From assembly GCF_902168435.1 (NCBI RefSeq), contig NZ_LR656164.1:186001-250000 (forward strand): a stretch of DNA of 64,000 nucleotides, in the 5' to 3' direction. Position numbers and translations under genes: made by a program. Below, piece after piece: positions 53,289 to 61,084 of this stretch. The notes below the pieces were generated by a model that worked only from the letters and a program-made list of their open reading frames with translations, did not search any database and was not told the origin of the DNA. The number at the start of each line of letters is the position of its first letter. Positions within the stretch are counted from its first letter, which is position 1. Origin of the DNA: Bacillus marasmi. GTDB lineage: Bacteria > Bacillota > Bacilli > Bacillales > Cytobacillaceae.

Positions 53289-54320
53289 ATGTGGATTTTA
53301 CATAAAATTTTTTCCAAGCTTAGTAAGGTTGCTTTAAAAAAGTTATTAGGCATTACATTTTTAATGATATTGGGCTGCAGTTTCATCATTAAATTGTTTG
53401 AACCTGAAACATTCCCGAGTTATTTTGATGCACTCTGGTGGACAATGACAACGATTGTAACAGTAGGCTATGGCGATTTTTATCCAACGAGTTTTTGGGG
53501 ACGCTTATTTACGATGCTATTGATGTATACATTAGGAATTGGCGCAATGGGTTTAATAATTGGGAAGATTTTTGAAAGCTTTAGTTTGTATCGTAAACTC
53601 AAGGAGGAAGGGAAATTGAAATATTCCGGGTCCGATCATTACATTTTAATAGGCTCTTCTAAAGAGAAAATGACAAATGTACTTGAAGAAATCATCTGTA
53701 CTGAAACCAAATCTGACATTGTCATAATCGATAATGCTAATAAATGCCCTATTGACCATGAACGTGTTCATTTTATCAGTGGCGACCCTGCCTCAGAAGA
53801 AGTGCTGCTAAAAGCAAATATTCTCGAGTCGAAATCTGTCTCGATTTTTACAGATGAACGGATTGAATTATCCGAATTCGCTGACGGAAAAACATTGCTA
53901 ATTGCCTCAAGAGTGGAATCAATTTCAAAGCATTATAACAAGAATATTTATACAATTGTTGAAATTATGAAGGAGCACCATATTTCATTATTTGAATATG
54001 CAAAGGTCGATGAATTTGTATTATCCAAGGAATCCGTGTCAAAATTGATGGCCCAGGCTGCTATCTATCCAGGTTCCAGTCGTTTGTTTAAAAAGTTACT
54101 CAGTAATGCAGATGAAGAGAATTTATATGAAATCAATAAAAAGCCCCATTGGAAAACGTATAAAGAGGCGGCAATGGAGCTTTTTGAATTGGGAGCAACG
54201 TTAATATCAGATGGTAGCAATCTCGATATTGCCAGACGATCAAATGAACGAATTGCTGAAGGGGCAAAAATGTTTGTGATATGTAATAAAGAGACGTACG
54301 ATAAAATAAAAGATTGCTAG
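53289..54320 (+). CDS. Two-TM potassium channel with C-terminal RCK-like domain
   Basis: The 343-residue protein has a membrane helix at about 18-37, a pore helix and selectivity filter TVGYGD (58-63), and a second helix at about 73-96. The cytosolic part (from about 115) is TrkA-N-like, but the dinucleotide loop reads YILIGSSKEKM and lacks the GxGxxG motif, so NAD binding may be lost. A further C-terminal region (about 260-340) is unrecognised. It resembles the B. subtilis YugO type in architecture. It is the last gene of the operon, 23 bases after the ligase, and is followed by a terminator. Confidence 0.9.
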   Translation: MWILHKIFSKLSKVALKKLLGITFLMILGCSFIIKLFEPETFPSYFDALWWTMTTIVTVGYGDFYPTSFWGRLFTMLLMYTLGIGAMGLIIGKIFESFSLYRKLKEEGKLKYSGSDHYILIGSSKEKMTNVLEEIICTETKSDIVIIDNANKCPIDHERVHFISGDPASEEVLLKANILESKSVSIFTDERIELSEFADGKTLLIASRVESISKHYNKNIYTIVEIMKEHHISLFEYAKVDEFVLSKESVSKLMAQAAIYPGSSRLFKKLLSNADEENLYEINKKPHWKTYKEAAMELFELGATLISDGSNLDIARRSNERIAEGAKMFVICNKETYDKIKDC

Positions 54321-54338
54321 TTTGTCACATGAAAAATC

Positions 54339-54368
54339 AGGCGTATCTTGACATCATACGCCTTTTTT
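54339..54368 (+). terminator. Rho-independent terminator of the accessory operon
   Basis: AGGCGTAT (54339-54346) pairs perfectly with ATACGCCT (54356-54363) and is followed by six T residues. It closes the five-gene operon and separates it from ylxM. Confidence 0.85.
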
Positions 54369-54416
54369 GTGTAAACTACGTTGTAAAGGCTTTTCACTTA
54401 ACAAGGGGGATCGGCG

Positions 54417-54749
54417 ATGCTTGAAAAAACAACACGCATGAATTACCTGTATGATTTTTATCAATCGTTGTTAACACCAAAGCAGCGCAGCTATATGTCC
54501 CTATATTATTTAGATGATTTTTCCCTTGGAGAAATTGCTGAAGAGTATGACGTAAGCCGGCAGGCAGTGTATGATAATATTAAGCGAACAGAAGCAATGC
54601 TAGAGGAATATGAGGAGAAGCTATCATTATTCAATAAATTCCAAGAGCGTAAGACACTTCTAGCTCATATTAAAGAACTGCTGGCAACAGACACTCCGTC
54701 TAAACAGGAGTTGCTTTCAGCAATTGCCGAAATCGAAAAACTAGATTAG
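54417..54749 (+). CDS. ylxM: SRP-associated HTH protein YlxM
   Basis: YlxM is a small helix-turn-helix protein encoded next to ffh; in streptococci it modulates SRP GTPase activity. The 110 residues contain [39 protein letters not shown], a sigma-70 region-4-like HTH at about residues 18-56, described here by position. ffh begins 15 bases later, so they are likely co-transcribed. Confidence 0.95.
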   Translation: MLEKTTRMNYLYDFYQSLLTPKQRSYMSLYYLDDFSLGEIAEEYDVSRQAVYDNIKRTEAMLEEYEEKLSLFNKFQERKTLLAHIKELLATDTPSKQELLSAIAEIEKLD

Positions 54750-54764
54750 GGGGCGGCAAAGAAA

Positions 54765-56120
54765 ATGGCATTTGAAGGATTAGCCGACCGACTGCAAAAT
54801 ACGATTCAAAAGATTCGTGGTAAAGGAAAAGTTTCCGAAGCTGATGTTAAGGAAATGATGCGCGAAGTCCGTCTTGCTCTCCTAGAAGCAGACGTTAACT
54901 TTAAAGTAGTAAAGGATTTTGTCAAAAAAGTTAGTGAGCGTGCACAAGGCCAGGAAGTACTGAAAAGCCTAACACCAGGTCAACAGGTCATTAAAGTCGT
55001 TAAAGAAGAATTAACCGAGCTAATGGGTGGAGAGCAAAGTAAAATTGCTGTATCAAACCGTCCACCAACCGTTATTTTAATGGTTGGTTTGCAAGGTGCA
55101 GGTAAAACGACAACCACTGGAAAACTTGCAAATTTATTGCGCAAAAAATACAATCGAAAACCGATGCTTGTCGCAGCAGATATTTATCGACCAGCAGCGA
55201 TTAAACAGCTAGAAACGCTTGGGAAACAGCTAAACATGCCAGTGTTTTCTCTGGGAGACCAGGTTAGTCCTGTCGAAATCGCCAAGCAAGGGATTGCGAA
55301 AGCAAAGGAAGAGCATCATGATTATGTGCTCATCGATACAGCAGGTCGACTACATATTGATGAAAACCTGATGGATGAATTGAAGCAAATTAAAGAGCTT
55401 TCCAAACCGGATGAAATTTTCCTTGTCGTTGATGCGATGACTGGTCAGGATGCCGTTAATGTGGCTCAAAGCTTTAATGAAACACTTGGTCTAACTGGTG
55501 TAGTATTAACCAAACTTGATGGTGATACCCGTGGTGGTGCAGCCCTTTCAATCCGTTCGGTTACCAATACGCCAATTAAATTTGTCGGTCTTGGTGAAAA
55601 AATGGATGCCCTAGAGCCATTCCATCCTGAACGTATGGCATCAAGAATTCTTGGTATGGGTGACGTGCTGACGCTGATTGAAAAAGCGCAATCTAGCGTT
55701 GATGAAGAAAAAGCTAAAGAGCTTGAGCAAAAAATGCGCACAGCCTCTTTTACTTTAGATGATTTCCTTGATCAGCTTGGACAAGTCCGAAATCTAGGAC
55801 CGCTTGAGGACATTTTAAAAATGTTGCCTGGCGCCAATAAGATTAAAGGCTTAAACAATGTTCAAATTGATGAAAAGCAAATTTCTCATGTCGAAGCGAT
55901 TATCCAGTCAATGACTAAGGCAGAAAAAATCAATCCTGAAATCATTAATGCAAATCGCAAAAAACGGATTGCTAAAGGTAGCGGAACATCGGTTCCTGAT
56001 GTAAATCGCCTCTTAAAGCAATTTGAAGACATGAAAAAAATGATGAAACAAATGACAAACATGCAACAAAAAGGGAAGAAAAAAGGCGGCTTCAAGCTAC
56101 CATTTAACCCTTTCGGCTAA
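54765..56120 (+). CDS. ffh: Signal recognition particle protein Ffh
   Basis: Ffh with SRP RNA binds signal peptides on ribosomes and docks at FtsY. The 451-residue protein has an N domain, GTPase G domain with GLQGAGKT (108-115), DTAGR and TKLDGD motifs, and a methionine-rich M domain from about residue 300 ending MKKMMKQMTNMQQKG. Complete and normal in length. Confidence 0.97.
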   Translation: MAFEGLADRLQNTIQKIRGKGKVSEADVKEMMREVRLALLEADVNFKVVKDFVKKVSERAQGQEVLKSLTPGQQVIKVVKEELTELMGGEQSKIAVSNRPPTVILMVGLQGAGKTTTTGKLANLLRKKYNRKPMLVAADIYRPAAIKQLETLGKQLNMPVFSLGDQVSPVEIAKQGIAKAKEEHHDYVLIDTAGRLHIDENLMDELKQIKELSKPDEIFLVVDAMTGQDAVNVAQSFNETLGLTGVVLTKLDGDTRGGAALSIRSVTNTPIKFVGLGEKMDALEPFHPERMASRILGMGDVLTLIEKAQSSVDEEKAKELEQKMRTASFTLDDFLDQLGQVRNLGPLEDILKMLPGANKIKGLNNVQIDEKQISHVEAIIQSMTKAEKINPEIINANRKKRIAKGSGTSVPDVNRLLKQFEDMKKMMKQMTNMQQKGKKKGGFKLPFNPFG

Positions 56121-56157
56121 TCTGTTTAGCCAATTTTTAGGTGTTAAGAAAAAACAC

Positions 56158-56186
56158 TTTACAAACTTTTTATTCATTGGTAATAT
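56158..56186 (+). promoter_or_regulatory. Probable promoter of rpsP
   Basis: TTTACA (56158-56163) and TAATAT (56181-56186) are separated by 17 bp, about 40 bases before rpsP. Confidence 0.6.
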
Positions 56187-56225
56187 ATTATCTTGTGTGA
56201 TACTATTCGGAGGTGCTTATTTAAA

Positions 56226-56498
56226 ATGGCAGTAAAAATTCGTTTAAAACGTATGGGAGCTAAAAAATCTCCTTTCTATCGTATTGTAGTAGCAGATTCT
56301 CGTTCACCACGTGATGGACGTTACATTGAAGTAGTTGGAACTTACAACCCAGTTGCAAATCCAGCGATCGTTGATATCAATGAAGAATTAGCTCTTAAAT
56401 GGTTACAAACAGGTGCAAAACCTTCTGATACAGTTCGTAACCTTTTCTCTAACCAAGGCATTATGGAAAAATTCCATAATGTGAAAAACAGCAAGTAA
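56226..56498 (+). CDS. rpsP: 30S ribosomal protein S16
   Basis: The 90-residue basic protein begins [26 protein letters not shown]-like (residues 1-26), the S16 signature. ATG 56226 follows GGAGGTG; the frame opens 11 codons earlier, which would not match the family. It heads the rpsP-khpA-ylqD-rimM-trmD-rplS cluster. Confidence 0.97.
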   Translation: MAVKIRLKRMGAKKSPFYRIVVADSRSPRDGRYIEVVGTYNPVANPAIVDINEELALKWLQTGAKPSDTVRNLFSNQGIMEKFHNVKNSK

Positions 56499-56510
56499 TT
56501 CGAGATTCTT

Positions 56511-56741
56511 ATGAAACAACTAATTGAAACGATCGTTAAGCCCCTTGTTGATTTTCCGGACGACGTCAACGTTGACGTCATTGAAGAGGATCAGCGCGTA
56601 ACCTATAAGCTTTCAGTTAACAAAACCGATATGGGAAAGGTAATTGGAAAGCAGGGGCGCGTTGCGAAGGCAATTAGAACCGTAGTTTATGCAGCAGGAT
56701 CATCACAACAGAAAAAGATTTTTTTAGAAATCTCAGAATAA
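56511..56741 (+). CDS. khpA: KH domain RNA-binding protein KhpA (YlqC)
   Basis: KhpA is a single KH-domain protein that pairs with KhpB in RNA binding and cell elongation control in streptococci. The 76 residues contain the KH loop VIGKQGRVAKAIRTV (about 46-60). It starts 12 bases after rpsP with only a weak ribosome binding site, suggesting translational coupling. A terminator follows. Confidence 0.93.
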   Translation: MKQLIETIVKPLVDFPDDVNVDVIEEDQRVTYKLSVNKTDMGKVIGKQGRVAKAIRTVVYAAGSSQQKKIFLEISE

Positions 56742-56764
56742 GGAGGGGCATTCCCTCCTTTTTT
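56740..56764 (+). terminator. Rho-independent terminator after khpA
   Basis: AAGGAGGG (56740-56747) pairs with CCCTCCTT (56753-56760) and is followed by T residues. Confidence 0.85.
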
Positions 56765-56778
56765 CGTATGGAAAAAAA

Positions 56779-57013
56779 GAAAAGCGGAAGCGGCTTGGTC
56801 AGGGGCGACAGGCACAAGACGAATCACGCAAGAGACGTTAGTCTCTGGAGGGATTTGGCTTGTGACCCCGAGCCCCTAGGCGCTGCAGCTAGACAAGAAA
56901 AGCGGAAGCGGCTTGGTCAGGGGCGACAGGCACAAGACGAATCACGCAAGAGACGTTAGTCTCTGGAGGGATTTGGCTTGTGACCCCGAGCCCCAAGGCG
57001 CTGCAGCTAGACA
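56779..57013 (-). repeat. Two tandem TCTAG-type elements, 118-bp period, inverted
   Basis: Copies begin with GAAAAGCGGAAGCGG at 56779 and 56897, 118 bp apart and nearly identical; each ends with GCAGCTAGAC. Relative to the copies at 30621 and 40207, they are in the opposite orientation. They contain GAGACGTTAGTCTC, a small perfect hairpin at the centre. They separate khpA from ylqD. Confidence 0.85.
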
Positions 57014-57039
57014 AGAAAAACTGGAGGCGAGGTATTGCA

Positions 57040-57432
57040 ATGAAACTGCTGCAAACGGTTATTGTCAAACAGGTTTTAACAGAAAAAAGCAAAACAGAGT
57101 TATTCGAAAAATACCAATCCAAAAAACTGCAGTACCAAAAAGAATGCGACCAGCTCCGTTTTGAAATGAAAAAACTAGAAAAAACAAAAAAATTTCAGCC
57201 TACCAGCTTAATCACTCATTTTGACAAAGAAATCCAAGCCCGCCAAGAAAAAATCAAGTTGGCTGATTTTCAACTACAACAATTACATAACCTACCATTA
57301 GGAAGCGAACTAAAGGAACGAGAGGTACAAGCTCTTGTTGACATAAATGTCGGAGACAGGTGGGATGACCATCTTGCTGGTTCGACGATTATCGTAAAAG
57401 ATGGCATTGTCACGGAAATAAGAGAGAGGTGA
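57040..57432 (+). CDS. ylqD: YlqD family protein
   Basis: The 130-residue protein is lysine/glutamate-rich, with a probable coiled coil at about 20-90 (for example [15 protein letters not shown]) and a C-terminal beta-rich segment [19 protein letters not shown]. It matches the YlqD family; function unknown. GGAGGCGAGGT precedes ATG 57040; the earlier open frame is repeat sequence. It lies between khpA and rimM as in B. subtilis. Confidence 0.9.
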   Translation: MKLLQTVIVKQVLTEKSKTELFEKYQSKKLQYQKECDQLRFEMKKLEKTKKFQPTSLITHFDKEIQARQEKIKLADFQLQQLHNLPLGSELKEREVQALVDINVGDRWDDHLAGSTIIVKDGIVTEIRER

Positions 57433-57440
57433 ACAGAAAA

Positions 57441-57962
57441 GTGGAGAAATGGTTTAATGTAGGTAAAATCGTAAACACTCACGGTATCAAAGGCGAAGTC
57501 CGAATTATTTCAAAAACAGATTTTGCGGATGAGCGATATAAACCAGGGAATACACTGTTTTTATTTTTAGAAGGATCAAAAGAACCCCTAGAATTGCTTG
57601 TAAAAACACATCGTACTCATAAAAACTTTGATTTATTGACCTTCGATGGCTTTGAAAATGTCAATGAGGTTGAAAAATTTAAGAACGGAGTATTGAAGGT
57701 TCCCGAAAGTCAGCTAGGTGCGTTAGATGAAGGGGAATTTTATTTTCATGAAATCGTCGGCTGCGCAGTATTCACGGTAGATGGCGAAGAAATTGGTAAA
57801 ATTACAGAAATATTAACACCTGGTGCAAATGATGTTTGGGTGATAAAACCAAAAAATGGCGGCCGGGATATATTAATTCCATATATTGAACAAATCGTAA
57901 AAAAGGTTGACGTAAAGGAGAAAATCATCTTAATCCAACCGATGGAAGGACTCCTGTCATGA
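57441..57962 (+). CDS. rimM: Ribosome maturation factor RimM
   Basis: RimM binds S19 and helps mature the 30S head. The 173-residue protein has an N-terminal RimM domain ([17 protein letters not shown]) and a C-terminal PRC-barrel with [13 protein letters not shown] and DILIPYI. I chose GTG 57441 (MEKWFNVG) because an upstream GTG at 57429 overlaps the ribosome binding site GAGAGGTGA. Its stop overlaps the trmD start as ATGA. Confidence 0.94.
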   Translation: MEKWFNVGKIVNTHGIKGEVRIISKTDFADERYKPGNTLFLFLEGSKEPLELLVKTHRTHKNFDLLTFDGFENVNEVEKFKNGVLKVPESQLGALDEGEFYFHEIVGCAVFTVDGEEIGKITEILTPGANDVWVIKPKNGGRDILIPYIEQIVKKVDVKEKIILIQPMEGLLS

Positions 57963-58705
57963 TGAAAATTGATGTTCTCACGCTTTTTCCAGAAATGTTC
58001 ACAGGCGTGTTCTCACAATCGATATTAAAGAAAGCGGCTGATGCTGGGGCTGTGACCTATAATCCAATTAATTTTCGCCAGTTTTCCGATAATAAGCATC
58101 AAACCGTTGATGATTATCCATATGGTGGCGGTGCGGGTATGGTTTTAAAGCCCCAGCCGATTTTCGATGCAGTGAAAGAACTAACCAAGGCTGACCAGCA
58201 ACAGGTTAAGCCACGGGTTATTTTGCTTTGTCCGCAAGGGAAACGCTTTGATCAACAAAAGGCAGAAGAGCTTGCAAAAGAAGAGCATTTGATTTTCATT
58301 TGCGGTCATTATGAGGGCTATGATGAAAGGATCCGGGAGCATTTGATCACAGATGAAATCTCGATAGGTGATTACGTGCTTACCGGTGGTGAACTTGGCG
58401 CAATGGTGATTATTGATAGTGTTGTCAGACTCCTTCCTGGTGTGCTAGGAAACGAAGAGTCGCATCAGCAGGATTCATTCAGTACCGGTTACTTGGAGCA
58501 CCCTCATTACACGAGACCGGCAGATTTCCGCGGAATGAAGGTGCCTGATGTATTAGTTTCTGGAAATCATCGACTGATTGAAGAATGGCGCAGAAAGGAA
58601 TCGTTGCGTCGAACCTATTTGCGTCGCCCTGATTTACTTGAAAAAGTAGAATTAACAGTGGAACAGCAAAAATGGCTGGATGAGTTTAAAAAACAACAGG
58701 AATAA
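57959..58705 (+). CDS. trmD: tRNA (guanine-37-N1)-methyltransferase
   Basis: TrmD makes m1G37, which prevents +1 frameshifting. The 248-residue SPOUT enzyme has LTLFPEMF near the start, [24 protein letters not shown] and the SAM knot segment [17 protein letters not shown] at 57959 or 57962 is possible; both give the same protein apart from one Met. It is coupled to rimM. Confidence 0.97.
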   Translation: MMKIDVLTLFPEMFTGVFSQSILKKAADAGAVTYNPINFRQFSDNKHQTVDDYPYGGGAGMVLKPQPIFDAVKELTKADQQQVKPRVILLCPQGKRFDQQKAEELAKEEHLIFICGHYEGYDERIREHLITDEISIGDYVLTGGELGAMVIIDSVVRLLPGVLGNEESHQQDSFSTGYLEHPHYTRPADFRGMKVPDVLVSGNHRLIEEWRRKESLRRTYLRRPDLLEKVELTVEQQKWLDEFKKQQE

Positions 58706-58708
58706 CTA

Positions 58709-58737
58709 TTGCGATTGGGTACTATTTATGATAAGAT
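58709..58737 (+). promoter_or_regulatory. Probable promoter of rplS
   Basis: TTGCGA (58709-58714) and TAAGAT (58732-58737) are separated by 17 bp, just after the trmD stop. It would give rplS a transcript of its own. Confidence 0.6.
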
Positions 58738-58743
58738 ATTTTT

Positions 58744-58839
58744 TGTGACTTGGACTGTAAAGTCTATTGTCTTGATAACGATGTTCCGCTGCATCATTTA
58801 GAAGGAGTGCAAGAGCATCTGTGGGAGGAGTTGAATACG
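58744..58839 (+). promoter_or_regulatory. rplS 5' leader, candidate L19 autoregulatory leader
   Basis: About 95 bases lie between the promoter and rplS, longer than needed for translation. GGACTGTAAAGTC (58752-58764) can form a short hairpin, and GATGTTCCGCTGCATC (58783-58798) a second. A leader RNA for L19 is known in Bacillaceae; I cannot confirm the match without a covariance search. Confidence 0.4.
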
Positions 58840-59184
58840 ATGCAAGCATTAATCAATGAAATTACTAAAGAACAACTTCGTTCTGATCTTCCTGCGTTCC
58901 GTCCTGGTGATACTGTACGTGTACACGTTAAAGTTATCGAGGGAACTCGTGAGCGTATTCAGATCTTTGAAGGTGTTGTAATTAAGCGTCGTGGTGGTGG
59001 AATCAGCGAAACTTTTACAGTTCGTAAGATTTCTTACGGTGTAGGCGTTGAGCGTACATTCCCTGTACACACACCTAAAATTGCGAAGCTTGAAGTTCTA
59101 CGTCGCGGTAAAGTACGCCGTGCGAAACTTTACTACCTACGTGCACTACGTGGTAAAAAAGCTCGTATCAAAGAAATTCGATAA
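58840..59184 (+). CDS. rplS: 50S ribosomal protein L19
   Basis: L19 sits at the subunit interface of the 50S. The 114 residues contain [22 protein letters not shown] and the family [18 protein letters not shown] 58840 follows GGGAGGAG; the frame opens 30 codons earlier inside the leader, which would not match the family. A terminator follows. Confidence 0.97.
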   Translation: MQALINEITKEQLRSDLPAFRPGDTVRVHVKVIEGTRERIQIFEGVVIKRRGGGISETFTVRKISYGVGVERTFPVHTPKIAKLEVLRRGKVRRAKLYYLRALRGKKARIKEIR

Positions 59185-59196
59185 TAGCAAGAATCG

Positions 59197-59226
59197 GGGG
59201 CTTGGGATATTCAAGCCCCTATTTTT
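59197..59226 (+). terminator. Rho-independent terminator after rplS
   Basis: GGGGCTTG (59197-59204) pairs perfectly with CAAGCCCC (59212-59219), followed by TATTTTT. Confidence 0.88.
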
Positions 59227-59352
59227 GTAATAAAATTCTTAACCCTAGGAAAAATTTTCTTAAAAATATTAATCCATTTGTGTTAATTATTACTAACTTA
59301 TGTAAAATAATGATGTACAGACATTCTTTAGTTGGAGATTGGTGGGGAAACA

Positions 59353-59904
59353 ATGACTAGGAAGAAAAACGAACTTTGGGAATGGACAAAAGCATTAGTA
59401 ATCGCAGTGATATTAGCAGCAATTATCCGTACATTTTTATTTGCACCTATAGTAGTTGATGGATTATCGATGATGCCAACGCTACATAATCAAGACCGGA
59501 TGATCGTCAATAAATTTAGTTATAAAATTGGTGAACCTGATCGATTTGATATAATCGTATTCCACGCTCCTGAAGGCAAGGATTACATCAAGCGTGTAAT
59601 CGGTCTACCTGGTGATGAAATTGAATATAGGGATGATACACTATACGTGAATGGTAAATCGTACGAAGAACCGTATCTTGCTGAGTACAAAAAGGCAGTA
59701 ATCGATGGACCTCTTACAGAACCTTTCACTTTGCAAGAAAAAATCGGTAAAACAAAAGTGCCAGAAGGCGAGTTATTCGTAATGGGTGACAATCGCCGTT
59801 ACAGTAAGGATTCACGTCATATCGGTACCATTCCAATGAAAAAGGTGCTTGGTAAAACAAACATCCTTTATTGGCCGATTAAGGATATGCAAATTGTAAA
59901 ATAA
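59353..59904 (+). CDS. lepB: Type I signal peptidase
   Basis: This membrane-anchored peptidase cleaves Sec and Tat signal peptides outside the membrane. The 183-residue protein has one N-terminal membrane segment (about 13-31), the nucleophile S39 in DGLSMMPT, and the general base K80 in DYIKRVIGLPGD, followed by MGDNRRYSKDSR. ATG 59353 follows GGTGGGG. Its place between rplS and rbgA differs from B. subtilis, where no signal peptidase lies here. Confidence 0.95.
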   Translation: MTRKKNELWEWTKALVIAVILAAIIRTFLFAPIVVDGLSMMPTLHNQDRMIVNKFSYKIGEPDRFDIIVFHAPEGKDYIKRVIGLPGDEIEYRDDTLYVNGKSYEEPYLAEYKKAVIDGPLTEPFTLQEKIGKTKVPEGELFVMGDNRRYSKDSRHIGTIPMKKVLGKTNILYWPIKDMQIVK

Positions 59905-59979
59905 TAATGAAGCAAATGCCATCTTGCATAATGGTATTAATCGAAAACTAGAACTATTTTATCAAAAGGGGTGACAGAT

Positions 59980-60885
59980 ATGACGATTCAATGGTTCCCC
60001 GGACATATGGCGAAAGCACGCCGTGAAGTAACGGAAAAGCTAAAATTAGTTGATATAATCTTTGAGCTCGTTGATGCGCGGATTCCCTTTTCATCACGAA
60101 ATCCAATGATTGACGAGATCATTCAGCATAAACCAAGATTAGTATTACTGAATAAAGCGGATATGGCAGACAAGGACGTCACTAATCAATGGATTCAGTA
60201 TTTTAAGGCTCAGGGTGTTTCTGCCTTAGCGATAAACTCACAGGCAGGAGTAGGGATGAAGGAGATTGTGGCCGAAGCCAAAAAGATTCTCAGTGAGAAA
60301 TTTGACCGCATGAAAGCAAAAGGGATTAGACCTCGTGCAATACGTGCCATGATTGTTGGTATTCCTAATGCGGGTAAATCAACGCTGATTAATCGCTTGG
60401 CAAAAAAGAACATCGCCAAAACCGGTAATACACCTGGTGTTACGAAGGCGCAGCAGTGGATTAAGGTCGGTAAAGAGCTTGAACTCCTTGACACTCCAGG
60501 AATTCTTTGGCCGAAATTCGATGATCAGGATGTTGGCTTAAAGCTAGCGGTTACTGGCGCAATTAAAGATACTCTATTAAATATGCATGACCTTGCCAAT
60601 TACGCATTGCGTTATATGGAAAAAGAATACCCAGAGCGCCTCAAAGAACGTTTTAAACTCGAGGTGGTACCGGAAGAAACAATTGAACTTTTCGATGTGG
60701 TAGGTCGAAATCGTGGCTGTCTTGCGGGCCGTGGTGAAGTTGACTACGATAAAGTGGCCGAGCTGGTCATTCGTGAGCTTCGAACCGAAAAGCTAGGAAA
60801 GCTATCATTTGAAAAACCGAGCGACCTTAATAGCCCTTCGGAAGAGGCAGATCAAAACAGTGAATTAGAACCAAAACTCGATTAA
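59980..60885 (+). CDS. rbgA: Ribosome biogenesis GTPase RbgA (YlqF)
   Basis: RbgA is a permuted GTPase needed for late 50S assembly, when L16, L27 and other proteins enter. The 301-residue protein begins with [16 protein letters not shown], carries NKAD (G4) near residue 55-60, GIPNAGKST (G1, 127-135) and LDTPGILWP (G3), and a C-terminal ANTAR-like helical domain. ATG 59980 follows AAAAGGGGTG. A terminator overlaps its 3' end. Confidence 0.97.
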   Translation: MTIQWFPGHMAKARREVTEKLKLVDIIFELVDARIPFSSRNPMIDEIIQHKPRLVLLNKADMADKDVTNQWIQYFKAQGVSALAINSQAGVGMKEIVAEAKKILSEKFDRMKAKGIRPRAIRAMIVGIPNAGKSTLINRLAKKNIAKTGNTPGVTKAQQWIKVGKELELLDTPGILWPKFDDQDVGLKLAVTGAIKDTLLNMHDLANYALRYMEKEYPERLKERFKLEVVPEETIELFDVVGRNRGCLAGRGEVDYDKVAELVIRELRTEKLGKLSFEKPSDLNSPSEEADQNSELEPKLD

Positions 60886-60909
60886 AGTCGAGAATTGGTT
60901 CTTTTTTTT
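60867..60909 (+). terminator. Rho-independent terminator of rbgA, overlapping its stop
   Basis: AGAACCAA (60867-60874) pairs with TTGGTTCT (60895-60902) and CTCGA (60877-60881) with TCGAG (60888-60892); a long T-run follows. The stop codon lies inside the stem-loop. Confidence 0.85.
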
Positions 60910-60922
60910 GAGCTGAAAGTTT

Positions 60923-61080
60923 GGTGGATTTGAGCTGCTGAAAATGTGTCGAATTGTGTCGAAAATCGGATAAATGGCCAAATTCGTCGGATAAACTTCA
61001 AAAAACGTCGGATAAACAGCAAGATTCGTCGGATAAACACCCCAAAACGGTGGATAAACACCAAAATTCGTCGGATAAAA
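60923..61080 (+). repeat. Phased short repeat, core GTCGGATAAAC, six to eight copies every 21 bp
   Basis: The core (G)TCGGATAAA begins at about 60965, 60986, 61007, 61028, 61049 (GGTGGATAAA) and 61070, exactly 21 bp apart; a weaker GGTGGATT at 60923 keeps the same phase two steps earlier. It lies between rbgA and the convergent NERD gene. A minus-strand ORF of 74 codons through it (FIRRI-type 7-residue repeats) is an artefact. Confidence 0.85.
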
Positions 61081-61084
61081 TTTT

